From IMG/VR virus record IMGVR_UViG_3300021197_000406, positions 1-28,260 of that record: DNA of 28,260 nt; one strand, given 5' to 3'. Below the pieces are notes generated by a model. The model had not been told where the DNA came from, searched no databases, and saw only the letters and a list, made by a program, of their open reading frames with translations. Positions within the stretch are counted from its first letter, which is position 1; the number at the start of each line of letters is the position of its first letter. This DNA is from a virus. Below are positions 16,001 to 24,025 of this stretch, piece after piece. A program made the position numbers and the translations under genes.

Positions 16001-16791
16001 CCTACTGCTTTTTTCTTTTTTGCATTAACTTCAGTAGACATTTTTCTAAGCATATTTTCTTTAGCTTTATTTCCTGCTTGCTTGGCTGCTTGTTTTGTAC
16101 CTTTGTCTTTGAGTACGCGCTCTGATGCTTCAGCCATAGCTTTCTTTATTAAAGCCTTACCTGCAACACTACTACCTACAGCACCACCTTTAGCTAATCC
16201 TCCAGTTAATAAACCTACCCAGCTTGTTGGGTCTGCTGCAACAGCAAAGATGTAATCCTTCATGCCGTCAAATGCGCCATAATAACCGTCATTAACGAAT
16301 ACATTACCCATTTGATCATATAAAGAGTATGCTCTCTGGGCTAACATCTTTTCATCGTCAGAGGCGTTGCTTATCCATCTAACTTCTCCGGCAGTTTTTA
16401 CTACGTTAGCTTCAACCCACCGCATATGCCCAATAAAATCTTCTACTACATCGTCATCTGTTTTATTTCCTGCGCCTCGATAGTCTTGACCAAAACGAGA
16501 AATCATTAATGCGCGTATGTCTCTTACGTTTTTACCACTCTTCAAGTCTTCTTTTCTTAAACTTTTATCAGTAGGGTTTATATTATTAGGATTATCAAAT
16601 AGATTTTTACTTTCTAAGGAAGGATACTTTCCGTCATCTTCATTGTCGTAGTAAATGTTTTGGAGAGATGAGGCAGTAGCTTGGTCACTTTCTTTTCTAA
16701 TTGGAGCATCAGGAAAAGCAACAACGCTATTGTCTTCTTCCTCCTCAGGAAGGTTATCATAAAAGATATTACTAAAAGATAGGTCAGCCAT
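13000..16791 (-). CDS. Very large virion protein, candidate internal/ejection protein
   Basis: A 1263-residue protein, by far the largest here, transcribed last in the virion arm. By size and place it resembles the large internal or ejected proteins of podoviruses (T7 gp16-like role), but no lysozyme motif is visible. Residues 1-70 are acidic and hold repeated NI[FY]YDN motifs (residues 8-13, 45-50) and a related NLFDN (63-67). A Gly/Ala-rich hydrophobic segment at about 185-230 (DYIFAVAADPTSWVGLLTGG) could enter membranes. A long Lys/Ala-rich helical region follows. The rest is mixed helical. The stop overlaps the DUF1127 gene. Direct proof of virion presence is lacking. Confidence 0.8.
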   Translation of the reverse strand: MADLSFSNIFYDNLPEEEEDNSVVAFPDAPIRKESDQATASSLQNIYYDNEDDGKYPSLESKNLFDNPNNINPTDKSLRKEDLKSGKNVRDIRALMISRFGQDYRGAGNKTDDDVVEDFIGHMRWVEANVVKTAGEVRWISNASDDEKMLAQRAYSLYDQMGNVFVNDGYYGAFDGMKDYIFAVAADPTSWVGLLTGGLAKGGAVGSSVAGKALIKKAMAEASERVLKDKGTKQAAKQAGNKAKENMLRKMSTEVNAKKKKAVGRSIFKANQQAFLQRSALEAQEKLAKDISKQGATKALKLSKKEAGSLTLRDRAFGGGTTLGISKPVFQTGVLDATAAVLQDAAIQSNRIDIGVQDEFSAISSAFSSLAGFASVGAHVGFKKMGAEKSGLENSKDRFRINEMVSQANLKATSLLNKTQSAKAAEHVLQKAKGWKTKVDEGRKIMQRGGNNPLESDYVEMPLSTLLRDIVLGTGGKGQVDGLLRMYMDDFNIKLTGKVNISDLITDIIPEMTDIQLRQINDLLADTSLHVKFGDLTQIRLELPSLMASQFSEAGRILAVPSVAKRVLDGAILKGDEALEAMKRGIELKDEAAGQKSRTKYASFAQNAWKRLLVSSPATTFVNVQGFAQFFGARSIAEMLNGGVTYAYGSITGNKEMQRMGAVYGSMIVQKLKNLADPYSTRQAYEEFLLYNEDVQKTLKATITAGVDRKLSAFNMPQEGVGGKIARGVENAVTTANRVTAVELQDSVTKALMLTTEMDKLLRLKHGVTLSDVINAREVSVNGKLVRADVDLIDTDIVGSAVDTTLRSVFAKDYTTDDQGLKGLAELVEKVSATPGLGTILPFGRFFNSVVATTYQWSLGGLVQYAKTIGRVATVGEKADVSGFGMFKGIKFKRGQEAIEPKEALYRSVVGLTAISLAMQSDDEAKAKNLPWYQREVNGAVVDFKNTFPMSVWMIAGRISNTVKDGDTVSNSLLIDLGDALAVGQVARDTQFSNDLLNMMDVMFNDEPDKRQINAQQVYRAAGNIAAGFTRPLDALNKIVGYMADSDVAKDPRQETGANVFAISATKYVDNLIEIFLDKDVKIGALGTKTLRVGGRAGDIQDPNPIARAIGVTTKPGRTATEILYSMAEMKDFKSSERSNLPAYDRIFNELFAPIMERASAKWLDTGVFQNGTQKQKEQIVKNVKNETANTVRKLMDENYRGNDAAQLSLKRKAKMQKKDAKEAAFKYLKSIGNGYEGSISDMNTGTLMRFLDYIEMYEDNRL

Positions 16792-16794
16792 TCT

Positions 16795-18690
16795 TTATTT
16801 GCTTTCTTTATTTAATTGTGCTTCATAACGTAAATACCAACCTATAGGATCTTTTTCCGCCTCACTTAATTGTTTAGGATTTTGTTTAAAATATTGAAGG
16901 GCATTTTGATTTATTGCGGATTTGCTATTTTTGTACCATAAGCTTGCTCTTCGTGTAATATCTCTTCTTTGTGCAACTGTTGGGTTATCAAAAGCATAAC
17001 CTAGTCCCTGCATAAGTAAATTACCTGCTGGTTCGTCTTTAAAACCTGTAGCAACTTTATCTCCTAGTTGCATAAGAGCTGACTCTATCTGACTTCTTGA
17101 CAAAATTACTTGTGTATCTTGTATCATTCTAGATTTCTTTTTATCAATTTGTGTTATGTTCTCTGCTCCTGATCTTCCTGCTTTGCTCTCACCATCCTTT
17201 TTAAACTCTGGAAGACTAGCGGCTTTAGCGTCAATTAACTTTTTAAGAGCAGCCTCAGTTATTTGACCTGTAAGAGCAGCCATAATTTCTTGTGACCTTT
17301 CTAAATCTACAGAGCCAAACACTTTTAATCCGTCTTTGCTAATCGGCATAGACACTTGTGCAAGTTTTAACGGGTCCTCTACAAGCATTGTAAATGTTCT
17401 TGGTTCCCCATTTTTTCCAACACCATCCTGTATTTTTACGCTAAATTTATTGTCAGTGTCTGTTAATTCAATTTTCAACACCTTCCAAGTTTTAGGATCT
17501 GAGGGGCCAGGAGTATCAATAACTTTTGTACTTTCAACTTCTGTTACTGCATCCCCATTGGAGTCTACCATAGCAGGGAGTTCGTATCCTAATGTAGCAG
17601 GCCTTGATAATATACTCCTAAGACCAACATCATTAATTACACTTTCCCCATAATTAATTTTTAACAGACCTACTTTGTTATCAATTGTGCTGTGTATTAT
17701 TTCTTTCATGGTTTGTGTTGCATTATTAAACTGTAAAGTATTAGAATTGTAAGAATCCAACCCTACCTCACTTAGGTATTTGTTGAACTCATTGTCATCA
17801 ACACTACTGTTAGCTTTGAAACTAGCATCTATTGGTTGGCCTATTCTTAAATTTTTTATTTTATCATTATTAATAATGTTTTTATCATAAGTTGAAGTTC
17901 TGGCAGTATTAAGAATATTTTGAAGGGATTCAAGTCCATTATCTCTGTTCAACTCTGCCTGTATAAAATTAGTATTGTATCTACTTACATCACGTATTGC
18001 AGAACTTAGGCCATCGTCAAATGAATTTTGTGCAGCTATATCAAATACTCTTGCATTAGGATACTGTATAAATGCACCAGGTATTAAGGATTGATATTGT
18101 GCAGCGTTTGCTGATTGATTAATATCGTATGCACTCATGCCTTCCGCAAATTCCATTTGATCTAGCTCTTGTCTAGTCCTAGCCATTTTATTTCGACCAT
18201 CTAACCTGCTAAAGAAACTATCTTTTGGAGCTTTAAAGTCACCTACTGTATAACTTCCTCTGCCCATAGACTTTCTAATAAAGTCAGTAGTATCTGTTCC
18301 TGAATATTCTAGAAACGCTTCGCTATTACGAACTTCATCCGGTATAACACCCCAAATGTCTTTTACGTATTCTGCGTTCCAAACACCACCAAGTTGTTTT
18401 TGTGCGGATGCCATTTTATTTCTTAGGTCTACTAGTCCATCCGGCCCCATAGACTGAGCTGCTATTATCATATCGTCAGTACCGTACATACTCTTTACTT
18501 GGTTCACAACTCCCAGAGCATTATTAACTACGGTGTCAGCAGCTTTTATTTTAGGTAGATTTCTTGCTGCTAGTTCCATTTGCATGTCATAATAGCTTTG
18601 AGCTTTTTCGTCTGCTCTTTCAAGTTTTTTTGCTTTGGCTCCTAAAAACCCCTCAAGAAAAGCAAGCCCTGCATCACCAAAACGACTCAT
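16795..18690 (-). CDS. Candidate internal virion / ejection protein
   Basis: A 631-residue mainly helical protein lying between two other presumed virion genes. The start (MSRFGDAGLAFLEGFLGAKA) is an amphipathic Gly/Ala/Phe-rich segment, seen in proteins that insert in or follow the ejection channel, followed by a charged helical region (KKLERADEKAQSYYDMQMEL). No enzyme motif is recognised. Its stop lies 3 bases before the start of the 1263-residue gene, and its own start overlaps the previous stop by 1 base, so all three are translated together. Function is inferred only from context. Confidence 0.75.
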   Translation of the reverse strand: MSRFGDAGLAFLEGFLGAKAKKLERADEKAQSYYDMQMELAARNLPKIKAADTVVNNALGVVNQVKSMYGTDDMIIAAQSMGPDGLVDLRNKMASAQKQLGGVWNAEYVKDIWGVIPDEVRNSEAFLEYSGTDTTDFIRKSMGRGSYTVGDFKAPKDSFFSRLDGRNKMARTRQELDQMEFAEGMSAYDINQSANAAQYQSLIPGAFIQYPNARVFDIAAQNSFDDGLSSAIRDVSRYNTNFIQAELNRDNGLESLQNILNTARTSTYDKNIINNDKIKNLRIGQPIDASFKANSSVDDNEFNKYLSEVGLDSYNSNTLQFNNATQTMKEIIHSTIDNKVGLLKINYGESVINDVGLRSILSRPATLGYELPAMVDSNGDAVTEVESTKVIDTPGPSDPKTWKVLKIELTDTDNKFSVKIQDGVGKNGEPRTFTMLVEDPLKLAQVSMPISKDGLKVFGSVDLERSQEIMAALTGQITEAALKKLIDAKAASLPEFKKDGESKAGRSGAENITQIDKKKSRMIQDTQVILSRSQIESALMQLGDKVATGFKDEPAGNLLMQGLGYAFDNPTVAQRRDITRRASLWYKNSKSAINQNALQYFKQNPKQLSEAEKDPIGWYLRYEAQLNKESK

Positions 18691-19256
18691 TAGACAACCC
18701 CCCTAGACATAATTCCATTTCCTTGTTCTGCCATCTCTGTAGGTGCTTCAGAAACATCCGCTTCTACTTCTGGCATAGGTGAAGCTGCTTCTGGTGAAGA
18801 GACATCCGCCATTTCTTGTAACATGTCTGTACCTGCATCCTCTTGTTTTGCCTTACTTATAGCAGCATCTATTAATTGAGATAACCGTCCATGTTCTTTA
18901 CTTTCTTTTATTTCATCAACAGAAACACTTTTCTCTGGTGCGTCAATACCGTAAGTACTTAACATTGACTTTAAAAAGGAAGCAACAATTGGACCAGCTA
19001 ACAAACCAACTTCTACAGTATGCACCCCCTTCATTGCGCCTGCCGTGTGCATAGTCTCAGTGACGGTTTCTAAATCAGCCCCCATCTGAAATAACACAGC
19101 CATGTCATCCATAACTTCTTCATCTGCTAATTTATTTATGTAATGCGTTACAACATCTTCTAGTTTTGATATTTGGGCAGGTCTTTCCCACGGAGAATTT
19201 TTAGGTAAGTCTGTTAAAGATTGACCTGGGACGGCTGATTGTATTAGATTTGTCAT
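18690..19256 (-). CDS. Small virion-associated hypothetical protein
   Basis: A 188-residue acidic protein. Residues 30-100 are a helical core with a hydrophobic Gly/Ala stretch (HTVEVGLLAGPIVASFL). Residues 135-185 are an acidic low-complexity tail rich in Glu, Pro, Ala and Ser that is probably disordered. No family is recognised with certainty. It sits between the three-helix membrane protein and the large candidate ejection proteins, so a structural or chaperone role is likely. Confidence 0.7.
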   Translation of the reverse strand: MTNLIQSAVPGQSLTDLPKNSPWERPAQISKLEDVVTHYINKLADEEVMDDMAVLFQMGADLETVTETMHTAGAMKGVHTVEVGLLAGPIVASFLKSMLSTYGIDAPEKSVSVDEIKESKEHGRLSQLIDAAISKAKQEDAGTDMLQEMADVSSPEAASPMPEVEADVSEAPTEMAEQGNGIMSRGVV

Positions 19257-19270
19257 TTTTTAAATATACC

Positions 19271-19711
19271 TTACTTAGTAAAACCTGCACCAAAGTATAG
19301 ACCTACGATGGCTGAAACTATATGTGTGTCTAGTGGTGTGATTACAAAACCTCTTGCGGCTTTCCATACGATTGCTTCACTGGGACCAAACAAAAAGTTA
19401 AGGAACCCTCCTTGTACTTCTGTATATCCTACAACTACACCTATTTCAGGATACCATACAGCAGCTACCTTGGGTAGTACTATTATAGCACCGACTGCTC
19501 CTAATGCAATAAGTCTTCTTGTCCAAGCAAAGTGCGTATCTTTCCTACCGTACTCTCTAGCGTCTTTTACTGCACCTGCTCTAAACTCAGCACGTTGTAA
19601 TAGCATCTTGTTTTGTTCTGCTTTGGCCTTTATTGATTGACCCCAAATAGTCATAACCCCACCTAAAATAGTGGAACCTAACATGGTAATTAGTTCTAAA
19701 GGAAATCCCAT
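19271..19711 (-). CDS. Three-helix membrane protein, possible holin-like
   Basis: A 146-residue protein with three hydrophobic segments: residues 5-23, 67-90 and 130-145. A charged helical stretch (KAKAEQNKMLLQRAEFRAG) joins the first two. Basic residues Arg65-Arg66 precede the second helix. Similar small membrane proteins occur in the virion arms of marine podoviruses, where they may be holins or channel parts; neither is proven. It directly abuts the gene at 19712, with no gap. Confidence 0.72.
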   Translation of the reverse strand: MGFPLELITMLGSTILGGVMTIWGQSIKAKAEQNKMLLQRAEFRAGAVKDAREYGRKDTHFAWTRRLIALGAVGAIIVLPKVAAVWYPEIGVVVGYTEVQGGFLNFLFGPSEAIVWKAARGFVITPLDTHIVSAIVGLYFGAGFTK

Positions 19712-20452
19712 TTAGTACAGCCCCAGTAAATTATCTTTAGCTGATAACGCCAAAGGTCTTTTTATAGGTTTAAAGAATGAATTAGTTAAGCTCTCTTTCA
19801 TTTTATCTATTCCTAAAATTTGTCCATCCTCACTAAGCAAAGTAGCCTGAAAGTCTTCATCAGATAACTCGTCAATCTTACTAGGATCTTTTGCTATTTC
19901 TTTTTTTACGACAGGGTTTAACGCTCTATAAATTCTTTCATTTAATAAAGCATTATTACGGCTTTGGTACAATGTAGATAGGTCATCTAAATCTTTTTCT
20001 TCATAGTTTATGTAGCTACCAAGTGACTGTTCTTTTTCTTTTATTAGTTGTTCATAAAAGGTACTAGAGTCTTGATCTGCCATATAACCTGAAGCTGGGG
20101 TTTGTTCTAACAAAAGTTTAGTTGTAGTTTTAGGTGTTTTATCTAAAGTACTAGAAATTCGTTTTCTTTCTTGTGCAAAAGCAGCAGCAGTTTTTTTACC
20201 AAACACAAATTCTTCTGCAGAAAAGTTTGTTGCTTTGGAAGCTACGTTACTAAGAAAACTACTTACTTTATCTTTTATACTTACAGGCGTATCGTCTTGA
20301 TTATTATCGTTATCATTATTGTTGTTGTTAGCTTCCGTATTTGATGTTGTATCCTTTACCTCTGGTTTAGAGCCAAGGCCACCAAATTCGCCTTCACCAC
20401 CAAAGCCAAAGCCCATTTGTTCTTGATAAGATGGTTGTACACTATATGTCAT
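19712..20452 (-). CDS. Asn/Asp-rich hypothetical virion protein
   Basis: A 246-residue protein with a Gly/Phe-rich N-terminus (MGFGFGGEGEFGGLG), a polar Asn/Asp run at residues 42-54, an amphipathic helix (VSIKDKVSSFLSNVASK), the segment KKTAAAF, and a charged C-terminal helical half. The same Asn/Asp linker plus helix, and KTAAAF, occur in its neighbour at 20455-21804, so the two may be partial paralogues. Function unknown; probably structural. Confidence 0.72.
   Translation of the reverse strand: MTYSVQPSYQEQMGFGFGGEGEFGGLGSKPEVKDTTSNTEANNNNNDNDNNQDDTPVSIKDKVSSFLSNVASKATNFSAEEFVFGKKTAAAFAQERKRISSTLDKTPKTTTKLLLEQTPASGYMADQDSSTFYEQLIKEKEQSLGSYINYEEKDLDDLSTLYQSRNNALLNERIYRALNPVVKKEIAKDPSKIDELSDEDFQATLLSEDGQILGIDKMKESLTNSFFKPIKRPLALSAKDNLLGLY
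20291..20329 (-). repeat. Asn/Asp codon repeat in the 19712-20452 gene
   Basis: A run of AAT, AAC, GAT and GAC codons encoding 13 residues of Asn, Asp and one Gln, at residues 42-54. It closely resembles two tracts in the adjacent gene. Confidence 0.7.
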
Positions 20453-20454
20453 AT

Positions 20455-21804
20455 TTATACTACCTCTACAAATATACCGTACACTTCTCTTAGAATACGG
20501 ATTTTTTGTTCTCTGTCATTAGTGCCATGAATATATGTTGACGGGTCTAGTAATGTCTCTATTGGTACGCTTCTCAGATCAAAAGTATCGCCATCTTGGT
20601 TGTTATCGTTGTCATCGTTATCTGTTGTCACTTCTGAAGTTTGTGTAGTCGTATCAATTGTAGGTCTTTTTACTGGTACTGGATCAACTATTTTTTGCAT
20701 ATCGTTGTAAAGAGGTTCTATGGCTGCAGAGAATTTCTTACCATAGTCAGACATATAAGTTCCAAGCTTGTCTCTTTTATTATAGCTTCCCTTCGTGTCT
20801 AAAAACTTTTTAGCTCCCGTTTTTCCTCCTAAGTGAGCCATAGCTATAATAGCATCCTTATCTACAACAACACCCCCAATTACTTTTCCGTAATAGTCAT
20901 CTAATTTATTTTTTATAATAAAAGACTCAAGATCTTTAATATGCCATTGCTCTACTCTTTTTTGTAAAGAAGGCGTATTTTTAAAATTTGCAGTACTTCT
21001 GCCCGTTGCATCTGTAAAATCTTTTAGGCGACCTGCTCCAAATTGAAGCCGTCCTATATAGCCTAGTTTATTATCAGCAGCAAAATTGTTACTACTTTCT
21101 GACATTGCAAGTTTATCTATTATTCTTGTTCTTTCATCTTCCTGTGCTTTAATTTTTGCTCCCATCCCTAAGGGTCTAGGTATAGGCCTGTTCAGCGGAT
21201 AAGGTTCTCCTGTGGGAGTAGGTACAAACATAGTCTCATCAGTATCTGCTCCATACCCCGTAGGTGTGCTAGGAGGGGGAGTAAAGCTACCTAACGTAGT
21301 AGGCACAAACATACTTTCACCAGAAAAAGATCCTTTAAATGCCGCAGCAGTCTTTGCACGACTAGGAATTGTTACTAGTCCAGTTTTTGGGGTCTCTAAA
21401 TATTGATTGTATACTTTGTTGTAGTCAAAAGGTGTGTCTATTTTTCTAACTTTTTCCAATTGATCGGCAACACTAGATCCAGAAATAGTTGCAGTTATTC
21501 CAGCAGCAGCTCCTAATAAAGGATTTGCCTGACCAAAGAAACCCATAAATGCTTTTGCTGCATTAGTTACATTTTCAAGTATAGTAGGGGGAGAATCATC
21601 GTTGTCGTCATTGTCGTTATTATTAGAAAAATTAGAACTCATAAGCCCTTGCTTTTCTTTGGTTTCTTTTATGTCTTTGCTAAATATGTCTTTAACATCC
21701 TCATAAATATAACTTACTGCTTCAGTTAAATTTTTATCTTTCTCAGGTTCGGAGTCTCTACCAGTTTCAAAACCCCCCATAGTGCTATAGCTATAGTACC
21801 CCAT
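20455..21804 (-). CDS. Virion-associated peptidoglycan hydrolase (lysozyme/SLT-like)
   Basis: A 449-residue protein with a lytic transglycosylase-like domain at about 225-365. The catalytic Glu is likely Glu236 in MSESSNNF, followed by the LGYIGRLQFGAGRL segment; this E-S plus G-x-LQ pattern is typical of soluble lytic transglycosylase and goose-type lysozyme folds, and the same domain occurs in rhizobial and roseobacter phages. It would open the cell wall at infection. The N-terminal half is disordered, with an Asn/Asp tract (61-70), a Gly/Ala segment and two MFVPT motifs; a second Asn/Asp tract lies at 395-406. I choose ATG 21804; GTG 21816 overlaps the upstream gene. Confidence 0.8.
   Translation of the reverse strand: MGYYSYSTMGGFETGRDSEPEKDKNLTEAVSYIYEDVKDIFSKDIKETKEKQGLMSSNFSNNNDNDDNDDSPPTILENVTNAAKAFMGFFGQANPLLGAAAGITATISGSSVADQLEKVRKIDTPFDYNKVYNQYLETPKTGLVTIPSRAKTAAAFKGSFSGESMFVPTTLGSFTPPPSTPTGYGADTDETMFVPTPTGEPYPLNRPIPRPLGMGAKIKAQEDERTRIIDKLAMSESSNNFAADNKLGYIGRLQFGAGRLKDFTDATGRSTANFKNTPSLQKRVEQWHIKDLESFIIKNKLDDYYGKVIGGVVVDKDAIIAMAHLGGKTGAKKFLDTKGSYNKRDKLGTYMSDYGKKFSAAIEPLYNDMQKIVDPVPVKRPTIDTTTQTSEVTTDNDDNDNNQDGDTFDLRSVPIETLLDPSTYIHGTNDREQKIRILREVYGIFVEVV
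20587..20622 (-). repeat. Asn/Asp codon repeat, C-terminal in the lysin gene
   Basis: A 12-residue Asn/Asp tract (DNDDNDNNQDGD) at residues 395-406. It is the second such tract in this protein. Confidence 0.65.
21594..21624 (-). repeat. Asn/Asp codon repeat, N-terminal in the lysin gene
   Basis: A short AAT/AAC/GAT/GAC codon repeat at residues 61-70 (NNNDNDDNDD), followed by Ser-Pro-Pro and an amphipathic helix. It precedes the lysozyme-like domain by about 165 residues. Confidence 0.65.
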
Positions 21805-21805
21805 A

Positions 21806-24013
21806 TTAGAGACCACCTACAACAGCACCTAACGCTGTCCACAAGCCAGAATACTTTTTTGCTTTTGCATTAGCCATGTTAGCGTCACCTGCAACTTTAG
21901 CTATAGCTAAGTTAGTTGCTCTATCTGCATCATTATTAGCTGTCTGCCAAGAGTAACTCATTAAGTCACGTACTTCCTGCATGTAAGCCCCAAAACCTAA
22001 AGTAGTCATGTTATTAGCTGCAGCAGCAGCATCCCTATTTGCTTGATTAGTAGCTGCATTATCAGTCGTAGCTATTTTTTGATACCACTCTGCATTAGCT
22101 TGCTCTATAATTAAACTATTCTGGGCGTTAAACTGCCCTCTAAGATTTTTCTGTGTTGTATTAAACTCAGCTAACGCATTAGTTTCTCCGGCATTAAATC
22201 TATTCATTGCATTAGTTTGTTCATTATTAAACTGAGCTACTTGGTTTGCCATACTAGCAAAGAATTGGTTTGTTTGATTTTCGCTAGACGCATTAAACTG
22301 GGCAGCAGCATTTTCTGCAGCAGCATCTGACAATATTGAGTTAGCTATTGTCTGAGTTTTAAATAGTTCAGCTTGCTGTTCGTTGTCTAGATTAGCTAAG
22401 TCCATCTGTAAAAATGATTTAGCATTTTCAACTTGTGCTTGTTGACGATTATTTAAGTTAGCTAATTCAAGCTGTGCTATTGTTGCAGCATCAGCCATAA
22501 CTTTAGCGTTCTTAGCATCTAAGTTAGCTAGATCTGCTGTCTGTGCTAGTCTAGCGTTTTCAATAGCGACTTGTTGATCTGCAGTAAAATTCATGTTTGC
22601 TATGTCAGATACTTTAGCAGCGTTAGCTACCCTGGTTTGAAACTCTTGATCAAACTCTATGCCTAAAAATTGCGCTCTTTTCTCTGCTGCAAACATAGCT
22701 GCTTGCTGTCTGTTAGATAAGTTCTGTTCTTCAAACCTAGAAAAAGTAGCGGCATCTATTTGTGCTATAGGTAGTGCAGACTCCATAGCAGCCTGTATAA
22801 TAGCCTGTCCTGCCATACTAGATGCACCTAGCCCTCTAGCCGCCATAGCTGCTGTAGCGGCTCTCATAGCCCCTGCTGCCCAAGGGGGAGGATCTCCACC
22901 CTCAAAGTCTTTCATAAGACTAGTTAACTGGCCTTGTACAGTAGCATCTGTAGAGGGCGCACCTGTTGCGGCTTCAAAGTTAGTTTCTTCTTTAACTTTG
23001 TCCATGTCAACGGTAGAACCTTCAATTAGCTCATCGTCTTCTACCTTACGATCCTCTGTGTCTTCTACTTTTGTTGGGTCTGTAATTTGTTCAACTTCTA
23101 CATCTAAGGATTCTGATGTAGTTGGATCTTTTTCTGCCGCTACTACAGTAGCATCGTCTGATACTTCTCCTGTTGCAGCGTCTACTTCTTTCATAAGTTC
23201 TTCGGTTGCGTCAGTAGTTCCAGTAGTACCAGCTTCAGCGGCATCTGTTTTCGGTTGCGTCACTACATCTGCTGCAGTCTCTGCAGTAGTTCCAGTAGCC
23301 GTATCAGCTTCCCCAGCACCCTCAGTCTTTTCCATCAACCCTTTTTCTGCTTGCTCGTCAGTGGTTGTGGCAGTATCTGCGGTAGTAGTCATAGACTCAG
23401 GATCTGTTATAGCTTTATCTAACAGTTCTGGTGCGCTATCTGTTGCTGTTTCTTTAAATTGTGCAGTAGCCTGTTCTCTTGCTTCTTTTAAACGAGCTAC
23501 TTCAGACGTTGCTGCTTCTAGAGCTGTTTTAAAACTTTCGTCTGCAGGATTTGCTGTTAGTGCATCTCGTGCTGCCTGTTGTGCCGCAAGTGCATCAGAA
23601 TAATTTTGTTGTGCTGCATCTAAAAATGTTTTAGCTGGATCTACCGTACCACCTTCAGCAAATCTTCTTTCTTGTTGATCTGGAGTAGGAAATTGGTTTT
23701 CCATTTTATTTACCTGGGCAGCTTGTAAATCAACAATAGACTCAGAAAACTCAGGGTTGTCTTTTGACATAAGAGTATTAACTTTACCGCGAGCATTTTT
23801 GCTAGGGAATACAAATCCTCCCGTTGCCATCTGACGACCTTCAACTAATGCCATAGCTTTTTCTACTTGCCTAGTATAAAAGGCATTATACCTCTTGTCA
23901 GCATTTATTAAATTTTTTGCTTCATCTGCGGCAAGAGGTGGCCCTTTACGACCTGCCATTGCTAGAATATCATTAATTTGTTTGGTATCAAACCCTGCAA
24001 ATTTAATAGGCAT
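21806..24013 (-). CDS. Repeat-rich candidate ejection protein with 22- and 11-residue repeats
   Basis: A 735-residue protein of four parts. Residues 1-125 include a Gly-rich turn (ATGGFVFP). Residues 130-190 are an Ala/Gln/Glu-rich helix. Residues 190-360 are a very acidic Thr/Ala/Glu/Asp-rich linker, probably disordered. Residues 431-562 hold six perfect-length 22-residue repeats (NLxNxQQA type) and residues 572-637 hold six 11-residue repeats (QFN type). The C-terminus is Ala/Asn-rich and ends in a hydrophobic Gly/Val stretch (LWTALGAVVGGL). 11- and 22-residue periods are typical of lipid-binding amphipathic helices and hendecad coiled coils. No enzyme motif. Likely ejected with DNA; this is inferred from context. 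Confidence 0.78.
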   Translation of the reverse strand: MPIKFAGFDTKQINDILAMAGRKGPPLAADEAKNLINADKRYNAFYTRQVEKAMALVEGRQMATGGFVFPSKNARGKVNTLMSKDNPEFSESIVDLQAAQVNKMENQFPTPDQQERRFAEGGTVDPAKTFLDAAQQNYSDALAAQQAARDALTANPADESFKTALEAATSEVARLKEAREQATAQFKETATDSAPELLDKAITDPESMTTTADTATTTDEQAEKGLMEKTEGAGEADTATGTTAETAADVVTQPKTDAAEAGTTGTTDATEELMKEVDAATGEVSDDATVVAAEKDPTTSESLDVEVEQITDPTKVEDTEDRKVEDDELIEGSTVDMDKVKEETNFEAATGAPSTDATVQGQLTSLMKDFEGGDPPPWAAGAMRAATAAMAARGLGASSMAGQAIIQAAMESALPIAQIDAATFSRFEEQNLSNRQQAAMFAAEKRAQFLGIEFDQEFQTRVANAAKVSDIANMNFTADQQVAIENARLAQTADLANLDAKNAKVMADAATIAQLELANLNNRQQAQVENAKSFLQMDLANLDNEQQAELFKTQTIANSILSDAAAENAAAQFNASSENQTNQFFASMANQVAQFNNEQTNAMNRFNAGETNALAEFNTTQKNLRGQFNAQNSLIIEQANAEWYQKIATTDNAATNQANRDAAAAANNMTTLGFGAYMQEVRDLMSYSWQTANNDADRATNLAIAKVAGDANMANAKAKKYSGLWTALGAVVGGL
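22103..22300 (-). repeat. Six tandem 11-residue (33 bp) repeats
   Basis: Residues 572-637 consist of six consecutive units of 11 residues with Phe at 573, 584, 595, 606, 617 and 628, consensus [Q/R/E]-F-N-[A/N]-x4-[N/A/Q]-[AVL]-[N/A]. A weaker seventh unit follows. Confidence 0.8.
22328..22723 (-). repeat. Six tandem 22-residue (66 bp) repeats
   Basis: Residues 431-562 split into six units of exactly 22 residues. Position 2 is Leu or Phe in every unit (432, 454, 476, 498, 520, 542), position 10 is hydrophobic, and the start is mostly N-[LF]-x-x-x-Q-Q-A. No insertions or deletions break the register. Confidence 0.85.
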
Positions 24014-24025
24014 TATTTATGATCC

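Noticed and set aside
15437-16255. Several 100-150 codon open frames on the + strand opposite the 1263-residue gene
   Set aside because: They overlap a clearly coding - strand gene and show no conserved domain or ribosome binding site.
22659-23603. Long open frame of 314 codons on the + strand opposite the repeat-rich gene
   Set aside because: It is antisense to an Ala/Thr/Glu-rich coding region, has a low-complexity Ser/Ala/Val product, and lacks a ribosome binding site; it is a shadow of the real gene.
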